A stretch of DNA of 64,000 nucleotides from JANQKX01 sp039028695 (GTDB lineage: Bacteria > Pseudomonadota > Alphaproteobacteria > Kiloniellales > Kiloniellaceae). Shown one piece after another: positions 25,141 through 33,759 of this stretch. Positions within the stretch are counted from its first letter, which is position 1. Each line of letters begins with the position of its first letter. The position numbers and the translations under genes were made by a program. The notes under the pieces are model-generated. The model ran no database searches. It was not told the DNA's origin and saw only the letters and a list, made by a program, of their open reading frames with translations. Location: positions 1 to 64,000 of the forward strand of contig JBCCHN010000003.1 in NCBI GenBank assembly GCA_039028695.1, given 5' to 3'.

Positions 25141-26001
25141 TTACAGCAGGTCGATGACCGCCACCCGGTTGGCTTGGGAGCGCACTTGATCGCCCGTGTC
25201 TACCAGCGGCTGGGTCTTGCCGACCGCCTCAGAGACAATCCGATCTGGCGCCACGCCACCCTGGATCAAAGAACCGATGACCGCGTTGGCACGCCGTTCC
25301 GACAAAGACTGATTATAATCGACCGGGCCGACCGTATCCGTATGGGCGACGATGCGAATGGTCTTGCTGGGATTGGCTTCGGCCTCGGCAATGATCACGT
25401 CGATGGCCTGTTGACCCTCGGTGCTGATGGCCGAGCTGTCGAAATCGAAGTAGGCCAAGGCGCGAATGTCTTCAACCACGGCGGCGGTGGCCACGACCGC
25501 GGCGGCGGCAACGGGCTCGGGCGCCATGGCCACTTCCAGATCATTGATGGCCGCGAAGTAATCCGCTTTACAGGCCTCGATCTGATCCAACTGCCAGCCT
25601 TCGGTCTGCTCGTGCAGCCAGCACTCGTAAGTCGCTTGCGAAAGGGCCGCCAGGGTGGGCTCCTCTTCGCGGCCGCCGTCGTCCAGGGCGGTCAGCAAGC
25701 GGTCGCGGGCCGCCGTCATTTCACCCACCTTGTATTCCGCCAGGCGAGAAGGGTCCGGTTCGTTGGGCAATACTGTCTCACCGGACGCCGACCGCATGGC
25801 CTGCTTGGCAAAGACGTCGGACTGGCGGTAATTGCCTTCGCCGTACTCGCTTTCTGACAGTTCAAGGTAACCGCCGTACATACCGGCGGTGAATTCATTG
25901 CCTTCAGGCGCCAAATTTTCTGCTTTTTGTAATTCGGTGCCACAGGCCGCCAGGGCAACGCCCATAATCGCAACGGCCAGGAATGATGTAAATCTGTTCA
26001 T
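25141..26001 (-). CDS. OmpA-family lipoprotein
   Basis: 286 residues. A lipoprotein signal with lipobox LAAC puts the lipidated Cys at residue 20. A helical region (about 25–165) is followed by an Ala/Val-rich linker and an OmpA C-terminal domain (about 180–285): ALAYFDFDSSAIS, then IVAHTDTVGP and SLSERRANAV, with the Asp and Arg that grip diaminopimelate in the family. It is therefore an outer-membrane lipoprotein anchored to peptidoglycan. It is larger than Pal; the N-terminal helical part is family-specific. Monocistronic, with its own terminator. Confidence 0.92.
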   Translation of the reverse strand: MNRFTSFLAVAIMGVALAACGTELQKAENLAPEGNEFTAGMYGGYLELSESEYGEGNYRQSDVFAKQAMRSASGETVLPNEPDPSRLAEYKVGEMTAARDRLLTALDDGGREEEPTLAALSQATYECWLHEQTEGWQLDQIEACKADYFAAINDLEVAMAPEPVAAAAVVATAAVVEDIRALAYFDFDSSAISTEGQQAIDVIIAEAEANPSKTIRIVAHTDTVGPVDYNQSLSERRANAVIGSLIQGGVAPDRIVSEAVGKTQPLVDTGDQVRSQANRVAVIDLL

Positions 26002-26619
26002 CGCACTTTCCCCCTATGTGATTTTTTCGACTAGCAAACCAGCGCCAGCCGTGATCTTGGAGTAACCATAACATGGACATAAAGTTGATAGGAGTCGAAT
26101 CAACAAAAATTCTTGGTAATTTTTTGACAGATTTCGAGAAGATTTGGACTCTGCGGATTTTTTGTTAACCTTTATTAAAATAACTCAATATAGTGGAGAC
26201 TAAAGGTTATCTTTACTAGATATGGTACTTGCTGAAAGTCAAATACCGAAGACTTGAAGAAAAACCTCAATCTTAGGGTTGATTTCATCTTTACCTCTAT
26301 CGGAAAAACTCTCCATCGCTCCGCTTGGAGCGGGAGAGGTTTTGCTGGAAACGTGAGAATAGGTCGCTCTTTGCGTCCAGCGACAAGCCGGAAGTTTTGG
26401 TGCGGCGAGGAACGCCTGCGACGCGCGCGATGGCCTCTTTGAATGCCTGATCTGATCCAAGGCAAACCCGTCCGAGGTCTGTTTAATTGTCCTTCTTGGG
26501 CTTCTTGCGGTAGGCCAAGGCGCTCCCTTTTGTCGCCTCTGGACGGGACTGGTCGGCTATGTTATGGCCCAATCGTAATCCCTAAATAAATTGGTTGATT
26601 TGATCAGGAGACAAATCGC
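26002..26619. other. Long intergenic region with hairpin; no supported gene
   Basis: About 620 bases. The left part (26060–26300) is AT-rich and should hold the OmpA-lipoprotein promoter on the minus strand. A stem-loop lies at 26305–26343. On the minus strand near 26484–26575 a short frame ends AYRKKPKKDN and looks protein-like, but only about 29 codons are open, so it may be a gene remnant. Confidence 0.4.
26305..26343. terminator. Long stem-loop, terminator-like in both directions
   Basis: AAAACTCTCC(AT)CGCTCC, loop GCTT, GGAGCG, then GGAGAG(G)TTTT: a 16-bp stem with a two-base bulge on one side and one on the other. A on the left and T on the right make it a candidate terminator for either strand, but no gene ends right beside it. 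Confidence 0.5.
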
Positions 26620-27852
26620 ATGTCGAGCGGCCCAGGAAGCCAAGACCCGAGTATTGACCCAGCAATCGAACAGGCGATCGCTTTGCACCAGGCCGGTAAC
26701 ACTGGCGAGGCGGCAGCCCTCTATAATGACATCCTGTCGCGCGACCCGGATAACCCCGACGCCTTGCGGCTGTTGGGTGTGGTCCGACTGCAAGTCGGCG
26801 ACCCCACATCGGCTGAGGACCTGATTCGAAAGGCCATCGCCCTTGCGCCCGAGAATGCCAAGGCGCACGACAACCTGGGCCTTCTCCTGAATGCCACCAA
26901 CCGCCAGGGCGAGGCCGCCGCGGCATTCTCCCAGGCCATCCGCCTGGATCCCTCTTTATCGACCGCCCAGCTCAATCTCGGCAAATTGCAATTTCTTACC
27001 GGCCAGCTTGAGGAGGCCCGGCAATCCTTCCAGGGCGTTTTGCACCGTGAGCCGGAGAACCGGGGCGCACGCTATTACTTGACCAATATCCTGCTGCAGC
27101 TTGGCGAGCCCCATGCCGCCCTGGATGCCTTGGATCCGATTTTGCAAGACAGCCCGGCCGATGCCCAGGCCCTGGCCTTCAAGGCCGTGGCGTTGTTGGA
27201 AGCGGGGGACGCCGCGGCTGCGGGGAGCCTCATGAATTTTGATGGCCTGGTTCAAGCGAGGGTCATCGACTGTCCTGAGGGCTTTGAGAGCCTCGAGGCC
27301 TTTAACCGGGATCTGGCCAGCTATTTGGGCAGCCATCCCGGTTTGGGCGAGGACAAGAATCTCCGCAACGGCCTGACGGCTCGAGGCGTGTTGTCCCCCG
27401 GCGCCGCTCCAAGCGATCGGCTGTCGGTTCGCGCTCTTCAGGATCTCGTCCAGAAGGAATTCGCGTCTCGGCAGGACACACTGAAAGAAGGTGGCGACCA
27501 TCCCATCGCGAGCGGCTGCCCTGTGGACTTTGCGCTGCATGGTGATGCCGTCAAGCTGTGGACCGGTGGTGCGCAGGCCCCGGCTATCTCTTTCGGCGCC
27601 TGGTTCAGTGGCCTCTATTTCGCCCAGGTGCCGGCCGCCGCCGGCAATGGTGACGAGGCCCAGCAGGGCTGGCTTGAATTGGGCCGCGGCCGGCCTGAAC
27701 TTTATCGGGATGCCCAGCCCCAAATGCGGACCCTCAGACCTGAACCTGGCTTGCTGGTGACCTTTCCGGCTTTTATGTGGCGGGCCATCCGGCCGTTCCA
27801 GGGTGACGACGAGCATCACTTGGTGGCTTTCCACGCCCATCCCGAGGCGTAA
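26620..27852 (+). CDS. TPR protein with a degenerate 2OG-Fe(II) oxygenase-like domain
   Basis: 410 residues. TPR repeats fill about residues 10–200 (GNTGEAAALYNDILSRDP, AHDNLGLLLNATNRQGEAAA and others). The C-terminal 90 residues resemble the putative 2OG-Fe(II) oxygenase domain often fused to TPRs in alphaproteobacteria: SGLYFAQVP, PEPGLLVTFPAF and HLVAFHAH. The metal-binding HxH expected before WxSG is replaced here by SFGAW, and the distal His normally found in FPxxxxH is replaced by Arg (FPAFMWRAI). So iron binding and catalysis are probably lost. ATG preceded by AGGAGA. Cytoplasmic, no signal. Role unknown. Confidence 0.8.
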   Translation: MSSGPGSQDPSIDPAIEQAIALHQAGNTGEAAALYNDILSRDPDNPDALRLLGVVRLQVGDPTSAEDLIRKAIALAPENAKAHDNLGLLLNATNRQGEAAAAFSQAIRLDPSLSTAQLNLGKLQFLTGQLEEARQSFQGVLHREPENRGARYYLTNILLQLGEPHAALDALDPILQDSPADAQALAFKAVALLEAGDAAAAGSLMNFDGLVQARVIDCPEGFESLEAFNRDLASYLGSHPGLGEDKNLRNGLTARGVLSPGAAPSDRLSVRALQDLVQKEFASRQDTLKEGGDHPIASGCPVDFALHGDAVKLWTGGAQAPAISFGAWFSGLYFAQVPAAAGNGDEAQQGWLELGRGRPELYRDAQPQMRTLRPEPGLLVTFPAFMWRAIRPFQGDDEHHLVAFHAHPEA

Positions 27853-27927
27853 GCACCAGCTGCGTCGCGGTGAGGCTGCGCTGCCGTCGGTACCCCCTTT
27901 TTTGCGCGCCGGTTAAGGAGAAGGAAT

Positions 27928-28974
27928 ATGGGGATGCCGGTTCAGCTTATTACCTTTGTCTTTTCCGCGGCGCTGGCGGTGCTAACTGTCTATTTGATGG
28001 TATCGGGACGGGACCTTTTGATCCCCTTGGTAATCGCCGGGATCGTTTGGTACATTATCAATGCCCTAACCCGGACCTATCAGCGTCTGCCCCTTGGCGG
28101 ATGGGCCATGCCTCGCTGGTTGGGACTGACCGGTGCCTTGATGACAGTGTTCATCGCGCTGGGTTTTCTTGCCGACATGATCGGCAACAGCTTGGCGGCT
28201 GTGACCGAGGCCGCGCCCCAGTATCAAGCCAATCTGGAAAAGCTCATCGAAAAGGCTTCCAAGGCTTTCGGGCTCGAACACACGCCCACCTTTGCGCAAA
28301 TTTTTGAAGAATTTGACGCCAAGAACATCATGCTCAAGTTCGGCACCGCCGCTGCGGGAGTGGCCGGCAACGCGGGCATCATTTTGATCTATGTGATGTT
28401 CTTACTGATCGAACAACAGAGCTTCGACAAAAAGCTGAAAGCCATTTTCCCCAATCCGGAAAAGGAGAAAAACGCCCGCGAGCTTTTGGGCCGCATGCAA
28501 AACGACATCCAAACCTATATCTCTATCAAGACGGTAGTCAGTCTTTTGACCGGCGGGATCAGCTATATCATTTTGAAAGTCGTCGGTGTGGACTTTGCTG
28601 AGTTTTGGGCCTTTTTGATTTTTTTACTCAACTATATACCCACCATCGGCTCCATTGTCGGTGTTGTTTTCCCCACCTTGTTGACCCTGGTTCAGTTTCC
28701 GTCCCTGATACCCTTCATCATCGTTGCGGTGGGCCTGGGCGTGACTCAGTTCTTGGTGGGCAATGTTCTGGAGCCCCGCTTGATGGGTCGCTCCTTGAAC
28801 ATCTCCTCTTTGGTGGTGATTTTTTCCCTGGCGCTCTGGGGCTCTATCTGGGGGGTGGCGGGCATGTTCTTATGTGTGCCGATCACGGTGATCTTGATGA
28901 TCGTGCTGGCTCAGTTTCGCCAAACCCGCGCCATCGCGCTGGCCTTGTCCAGCGACGGCAATTTAAAGGCTTGA
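27928..28974 (+). CDS. AI-2E family transporter
   Basis: 348 residues, about eight membrane segments in the PF01594 pattern: two pairs at the N-terminus, a long soluble loop (about 80–145), and the conserved segment FWAFLIFLLNYIPTIGSI with later GNVLEPRLMGRSLNISSLVV. These permeases include TqsA-like AI-2 exporters and Na+/H+ antiporters, so the substrate cannot be told. ATG preceded by AAGGAGAAGG, a strong site. Located 75 bases after the TPR gene. Confidence 0.92.
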   Translation: MGMPVQLITFVFSAALAVLTVYLMVSGRDLLIPLVIAGIVWYIINALTRTYQRLPLGGWAMPRWLGLTGALMTVFIALGFLADMIGNSLAAVTEAAPQYQANLEKLIEKASKAFGLEHTPTFAQIFEEFDAKNIMLKFGTAAAGVAGNAGIILIYVMFLLIEQQSFDKKLKAIFPNPEKEKNARELLGRMQNDIQTYISIKTVVSLLTGGISYIILKVVGVDFAEFWAFLIFLLNYIPTIGSIVGVVFPTLLTLVQFPSLIPFIIVAVGLGVTQFLVGNVLEPRLMGRSLNISSLVVIFSLALWGSIWGVAGMFLCVPITVILMIVLAQFRQTRAIALALSSDGNLKA

Positions 28975-28989
28975 TCAATGGAATGGGGT

Positions 28990-29454
28990 TTAGCCGCAGG
29001 TGACCCGCCCAGCGATGGCGCGTGGAGAACTTTCCGTCGGCGATAGGCCGTAGCCGTTGATCTGGTTTGGGACTGATGATCCGACCGGATCGATGCCGGT
29101 CTCAAGGGCCGTTTCGTAAACTTCGCCACCGCAGAGCTTTTTGGCCATCCGATGCCAATCCGCCTCGAGCAACTCGGGCGAGACGTAACCGGCAGGGGCC
29201 ACGGCAACCCGGTAGGTATTGGCATCGATTTGCTGGTTTTCAAACAGTGCCGTCACCGGTCGGTCCGTGGCGCTGGATTGGCCCGACCCAACCAAGCCGG
29301 CAACGGCCAACGTCCCCGCGAGAACCAAAAGGCTGAGTGGAGCAATTACACTAAGATCGCCTGCTCCACCGGCCGTCGGGGCGGCGGGTTTTGAGTGGAT
29401 GTCAGTTGAAGGGGAAGAGGGTGTGCTGGATGGGGAACCAGAATCTTTGGACAA
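28990..29454 (-). CDS. Hypothetical protein with one membrane segment
   Basis: About 154 residues. A Ser/Pro/Thr-rich N-terminal tail of 30 residues, one membrane segment near residues 37–56 (LSLLVLAGTLAVAGLVG), then a domain of about 95 residues with two Cys (KKLCGG and the final VTCG), which may form a disulphide outside the membrane. Start is a TTG at 29454, the only option that includes the membrane segment; no strong ribosome binding site, so the start is uncertain. The family is not recognised. Convergent with the AI-2E transporter gene. Confidence 0.6.
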   Translation of the reverse strand: MSKDSGSPSSTPSSPSTDIHSKPAAPTAGGAGDLSVIAPLSLLVLAGTLAVAGLVGSGQSSATDRPVTALFENQQIDANTYRVAVAPAGYVSPELLEADWHRMAKKLCGGEVYETALETGIDPVGSSVPNQINGYGLSPTESSPRAIAGRVTCG

Positions 29455-29935
29455 GGGAAACGAGCCTTCTATCTCACTAAAATCATTGAATTTTATTCAA
29501 ATTTTTCAGACCTACGTGGCTCTTTTTTAGGGCCGGTTCCTGCTTAGACTGACCCTATTAACTTTCCATGAATCGCTCGTTATCAGTCCGATTCGCGCCG
29601 TGTCTAGAGCGTCGGGCGATATAGTTTAACCCTTCGATAAGATTTTGGGAGACGAGAGGTAGCCGTGGCCGGCACCGCTTCTTACAGCGCGCTTACCCAG
29701 AGCACGAAAAAATCCTGGTCATTTGGTTTTATATTTTTGCCCGGCGCTCTAACCTCCAGTGATGACTCCCGATGCGAAGTCTGTTGACAGGGACTGAAAA
29801 ACGGTCACGCAATTGTGCAGTGCATTGACGGACAGCTACCCCAAATGCTCTTGCCAAGACGCATCTGCCCGATGCATCCCATGGCGCCCAGTCAGGTGTT
29901 TTAGCACCGATTTCCTTATTAAAAGGGGCAGTGAG
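29455..29935. other. Intergenic region before the DUF547 gene
   Basis: About 480 bases. A GTG at 29664 behind GAGAGGTAG opens a frame of about 41 codons (starting AGTASYSALTQS) that has coding-like character, but it ends early and is not recognised; it may be a remnant. TTGACA near 29783 is a possible −35 element without a good partner. Confidence 0.35.
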
Positions 29936-30877
29936 ATGAAGATTCCGAATTTTTCCGTTGCGCCCAAGGACCGGCCGCTCTCCCCGCTGCGACGCAGTCT
30001 GATCCTGGCGGGCCTTGCCTTGCCGCTCATGGCATTTTCCATTGAGGCTCTTTTTGCGCCGAGCTCGGAACTCTGGGATCGCTGGGAAGGTCATGACGCA
30101 TCCAGTACGGCAACAGTCGATCATAGTGCCTGGACCGCTTTCCTCGGTCGCTATATTCGCGCCGACGGCGATGGGCTCAACCGTATCGACTATGAAGGGG
30201 TCAGCGATGCCGATCTGGCGGCGCTGGACGCCTACATCAATGCGTTAGAAGCAACGCCGATCAGTAGCTTGAACCGGGACGAACAGTTTGCCTATTGGGT
30301 CAATCTTTATAATGCCCTGACGGTTAAGGTCATTGTGGATCATTTGCCCGTGGAGTCGATCCTGGACGTGGATATCTCGCCGGGTCTCTTTGCCAACGGT
30401 CCCTGGGACAAGAAGCTGGTGGAAATCGAGGGCGAAGACGTGTCCCTCAATGATATCGAACATCGAATCCTGCGGCCCATTTGGAAAGATGCCCGGGTAC
30501 ACTACGCGGTGAACTGCGCTTCGATTGGCTGCCCGAATTTGCAGCCGATGGCCTTTACGGCGCAGAGCAATGAAGCTTTGCTGGACGCGGGCGCCCGTGC
30601 TTATGTGAATTCGCCCCGCGGCGTTCAGGTAACCGATAACAAACTGAACACCTCCAGCATTTACGTGTGGTTTAAGGAGGATTTCGGCGGTAACGATGCG
30701 GGCGTGTTGCAGCATCTAAAGGCCTATGCCCAACCGGCGTTGGCGGCCCAGTTGGCTGACATCAAGGCCATTGCAAGTCATTCCTACGACTGGGGCCTAA
30801 ATGCCGCGGAGGAGGGGGTGGCATCTTCGGCTGCAAGCTATCCCAGCCCGCAAGGGGGCAGCAAGGCGCGGCGCTAG
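29936..30877 (+). CDS. DUF547 family protein, exported
   Basis: About 313 residues from the ATG at 29936 (GGGGCAGTGAG in front). An N-terminal hydrophobic segment (about 20–37) serves as signal or anchor. The DUF547 core follows: FAYWVNLYNALTVKVI, ILRPIWKDARVHYAVNCASIGCPNL with the conserved Cys pair, then SSIYVWFKEDF. The fold of this family is thought to be papain-like, but no activity is proven. Starting further upstream (29813) would hide the signal segment inside the protein and is unlikely. Confidence 0.88.
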   Translation: MKIPNFSVAPKDRPLSPLRRSLILAGLALPLMAFSIEALFAPSSELWDRWEGHDASSTATVDHSAWTAFLGRYIRADGDGLNRIDYEGVSDADLAALDAYINALEATPISSLNRDEQFAYWVNLYNALTVKVIVDHLPVESILDVDISPGLFANGPWDKKLVEIEGEDVSLNDIEHRILRPIWKDARVHYAVNCASIGCPNLQPMAFTAQSNEALLDAGARAYVNSPRGVQVTDNKLNTSSIYVWFKEDFGGNDAGVLQHLKAYAQPALAAQLADIKAIASHSYDWGLNAAEEGVASSAASYPSPQGGSKARR

Positions 30878-30930
30878 AGTGCCAGAAAACGTTTGAGGGA
30901 GGTCGTTGTGCCCGGCGAGTCAGGCAGATT

Positions 30931-32436
30931 GTGACAGGCGCCGCCGCAAATCCATCCACGCGAGGGGCCACTGCTTGGACTGCCATGGGGCTGATATTGC
31001 TCGGCTACGCGGCGGTCTTGGCCTGGATTAGCCCGCTTTTTTCCAACGGTTTGTCCATAAGTCTTTTGCCGGCTTATGGCCTGGTGGGCTTATCCGTGGC
31101 GGCCGGCGGAATTTTTCTACTCTTGCCGGCTTTGATCCGCGCCGGGCCAGATCTGGGGCACGGCCTGAGGGGGCCGCTGCTGTGGATCTTGGCCGTCGGC
31201 TTGGCCATGCGTTTGGCCCTGTTGTTTTCAGACCCCATTCTCGAGACGGATTTTCACCGCTACCTCTGGGATGGCGCGGTCCTGTTTGGGGGCATGAGTC
31301 CCTACGAGCTGTCTCCATTGGAGGTCCTCAATGGGGTCGCGCCGCCGGCATATGACGGGCTGCGCGCTGCCGGCGCCAACACTTTGGAGCGGGTCAATCA
31401 TCCCCATCTGACGACCATATATCCGCCCGTCGCCCAGTCGGCCTTCGCCTTGTCCCATTGGCTGGGGCCCTGGGACCTGGTGGTTTGGCGCGCGCTTTTG
31501 TTGGTGGCCGAGGGCGTGACCCTGTTCTTGCTGCTGTCGCTCCTGAGGCATTTGGGAAGGTCGCCCCTTTGGATCAGCCTTTATTGGCTCAACCCCCTGA
31601 TCGTCAAGGAGCTGGTGAACGGCGCCCATATGGATGCGTTGCTTTTGCCCTGTTTGCTGGCCAGCGTGCTGTTGCTCTATCGGGGCCGGGCCTATGGTGC
31701 TTTGGCGGCCTTGCTTTTGGCCTGCGGGATCAAGCTCTGGCCCGTCCTCTTGCTTCCCCTTGTGGCCCGCCAGGCAGCGGCCGATTGGCGGGAGGGCGCT
31801 TGGATGCTTAGCCTCTTCGGTCTGGGTTTGGCGCTGATAACCTTACCCATGACTTGGCCGCTTGTTGCTGCGTTGCAGAGCGGCGCCTCGGCTAAAGGGG
31901 CGGGTGTTGTGGCCTTCGGCGTGGGCTGGGCCATGAACGATGGGTTCTTTCAGCTCGCTGAAGCCGCTTGGCGCGGTCTTTTGGCCTTGATTGGCACCGA
32001 TCAGGCCGGCGCGGATCAGGTCCTTGCGGGTCTCTTGGCGCGAGTCATGATCGGGATGGGGTTGGTGGCCCTTTGTTTATGGATCAATTGGGAGCGAGCC
32101 CGGGATGATGCCGAGCTGGCCAAGCGCGCTCTTATCTGCATTGCCGCGCTCTTTTTGCTCAGCCCGGCTCAGTTTCCTTGGTATTACAGCTGGATGGTGC
32201 CCTTTTTAGTCTTGTGCCCCAGCTTCCCCTTACTTTTGCTGACAGCGCTTCTGCCCCTCTATGGCCTGCGCTTTCCCTTAGAGGCGGTGGGGCAGGCGGA
32301 CCTCTTTGACCATGGGGTCGTGTGGCTGGAATACCTCCCGGTTTGGCTCTTGTTGGGGCTGGCTTGGTGGTCGAGCCGGGATCGTGCCCTCCTTGCGGCC
32401 AGGCTGTCGGGCCCGCTGCGCGAGGGTCCCACATGA
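30931..32436 (+). CDS. Polyprenyl-linked sugar transferase-like membrane protein (GT-C / DUF2029 type)
   Basis: About 501 residues and some 12 membrane segments. The first extracytoplasmic loop holds ETDFHRYLWDG, an acidic motif that matches the catalytic Asp region of GT-C enzymes such as alpha-mannosyltransferases of the GT87/DUF2029 type. NHPHLTTIYPPVAQ and NPLIVKELVNGAHMDAL are also typical. It would use a polyprenyl-phosphate sugar on the periplasmic side. Start GTG at 30931; an ATG at 30985 is possible. Its TGA overlaps the ATG of a GT2 gene, so the pair is coupled: the GT2 probably makes the lipid-linked donor. Confidence 0.85.
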   Translation: MTGAAANPSTRGATAWTAMGLILLGYAAVLAWISPLFSNGLSISLLPAYGLVGLSVAAGGIFLLLPALIRAGPDLGHGLRGPLLWILAVGLAMRLALLFSDPILETDFHRYLWDGAVLFGGMSPYELSPLEVLNGVAPPAYDGLRAAGANTLERVNHPHLTTIYPPVAQSAFALSHWLGPWDLVVWRALLLVAEGVTLFLLLSLLRHLGRSPLWISLYWLNPLIVKELVNGAHMDALLLPCLLASVLLLYRGRAYGALAALLLACGIKLWPVLLLPLVARQAAADWREGAWMLSLFGLGLALITLPMTWPLVAALQSGASAKGAGVVAFGVGWAMNDGFFQLAEAAWRGLLALIGTDQAGADQVLAGLLARVMIGMGLVALCLWINWERARDDAELAKRALICIAALFLLSPAQFPWYYSWMVPFLVLCPSFPLLLLTALLPLYGLRFPLEAVGQADLFDHGVVWLEYLPVWLLLGLAWWSSRDRALLAARLSGPLREGPT

Positions 32437-33170
32437 GGGACAGCCGACATATCGCCGTGATCATCCCGGCGCTGGACGAGGCTCTAGCCATCGCAGGCGT
32501 AGTAAAGGCCGTGCCGGCCTGGGTGGACGAGATCATCGTCGTCGACAACGGCTCCTGCGATAGGACGTCGAGCGCGGCGCGGGCGGCCGGGGCGCGGGTG
32601 GTGCGCGAGCCTCGAAAGGGCTATGGGACGGCCTGTCTGGCCGGGATCAAAGCGCTTGTGTCTTGCCGATCGGCTTCCTGTGACCTGGGGCCGGCGCCTT
32701 GTGATCTCGTCGTCTTCCTCGATGGCGACGGCAGTGATTTTCCCGAGCAGATGGGCCGCTTGGTGGACCCGATCATCGATGGCCGGGCCGAGCTGGTGAT
32801 CGGATCCCGCACCCTTGGAACGATGAGCCAGGGCGCTTTGCAGCCCCATCAGCGTTGGGGCAATGCCTTGGCCTGCTCGCTGTTGAAAATAATCGGCGGT
32901 CCGCGTTTTACCGATCTGGGTCCTTTTCGGGCGATTCGCTGGGATTGCCTGCAAGGCTTGCAGATGGCCGATCCGACCTTTGGCTGGACCATCGAGATGC
33001 AGATAAAGGCGGTGCGCCATGGATTGGCGGTTAGAGAGGTGCCGGTGGACTATCGGGCGCGAATCGGGCAGTCGAAGATTTCCGGCACCTTGGCGGGAAG
33101 CTGCGGGGCTGCCTGGAAAATTCTCTCCGTCCTAGCGGCCAGTTTCTGGGGCGAACTGCGCCGCGGGTGA
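32433..33170 (+). CDS. GT2 family glycosyltransferase (polyprenyl-phosphate sugar synthase-like)
   Basis: 245 residues from the ATG at 32433, overlapping the upstream stop (ATGA). VIIPALDEALAIAG, IIVVDNGSCDRTS, PRKGYGTACLAGI, the DxD motif in FLDGDGSDF, and GSRTLG are the usual GT-A motifs of DPM1/YfdH-like synthases, which transfer a sugar from a nucleotide donor to a lipid phosphate. No C-terminal membrane pair, so it is a soluble or peripheral enzyme. The partner membrane transferase lies directly upstream. Confidence 0.92.
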   Translation: MRDSRHIAVIIPALDEALAIAGVVKAVPAWVDEIIVVDNGSCDRTSSAARAAGARVVREPRKGYGTACLAGIKALVSCRSASCDLGPAPCDLVVFLDGDGSDFPEQMGRLVDPIIDGRAELVIGSRTLGTMSQGALQPHQRWGNALACSLLKIIGGPRFTDLGPFRAIRWDCLQGLQMADPTFGWTIEMQIKAVRHGLAVREVPVDYRARIGQSKISGTLAGSCGAAWKILSVLAASFWGELRRG

Positions 33171-33268
33171 GAGGCTCGGCCTATCATCCCCTGGAATTTT
33201 TGCACTCTCCTTCCTTTATATCCTGAGAGCCCGCCAGGGTGGCGGATAGGAAATGAAGGGATAACCCG

Positions 33269-33640
33269 ATGAAAGCTTGGCTTTGCGGTGGCTTTTTGGC
33301 TGTTCTCATGACTACGTCCGCCGGCGCGGCGAGTGACCTAGATGGGGACCAAATCAAAGACTTGATCTCGGGCAACACCTTGTCGGTGGTGACCCGGTCC
33401 TTGGCCCAGGCTGAAGGCTTTTTCGAAGCCGACGGCCAAATCCGCGGTCAGCGGGACGGTGAGGCCTTCGAGGGGACTTGGTCGATCAAGGACAATCGCC
33501 TTTGTTTCGACTTGCCCGGTAATGATTTCGACATCTGCCGTACGGTTGCCCGCGAGGGCGATGAGGTGCTGATGTTCAACGAGAGCGGCGGACCGGCCGG
33601 GCGATTGCAGATTGAAAAAGGCAACCCCAACAATTGGTAA
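33269..33640 (+). CDS. Small secreted protein, paralogue family member A
   Basis: 123 residues. Signal peptide with cleavage after TSAGA. The mature part has DGDQIKDLISGNT, an FFEADGQIRG segment, GTWSIKDNRLCF...C with two Cys 13 apart, and ends in IEKGNPNNW. The same plan is seen in the proteins at 40470 and 58004. A small beta-barrel, lipocalin-like fold is likely. The function is unknown. Export to the periplasm is inferred from the signal. Confidence 0.8.
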   Translation: MKAWLCGGFLAVLMTTSAGAASDLDGDQIKDLISGNTLSVVTRSLAQAEGFFEADGQIRGQRDGEAFEGTWSIKDNRLCFDLPGNDFDICRTVAREGDEVLMFNESGGPAGRLQIEKGNPNNW

Positions 33641-33759
33641 TGGGACTGGCTGCTGGCGCTGGCGGCAATAATCCCGCGACATTAGGCCATTGATCAAAGA
33701 CCCTCGGCGGGTAAACTAGAAGAAATTTTTGGCATTTGATTTTTACCGAGGGGGCGAAC

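Noticed and set aside
25045..25857. 270-codon plus-strand frame opposite the OmpA lipoprotein
   Set aside because: Antisense of a well-supported gene, with Arg/Gly-rich composition and no motif.
29664..29790. 41-codon GTG frame with a ribosome binding site
   Set aside because: A faint look of an isoprenoid synthase start (SWSFGFIFLP) but far too short and not supported by further frame.
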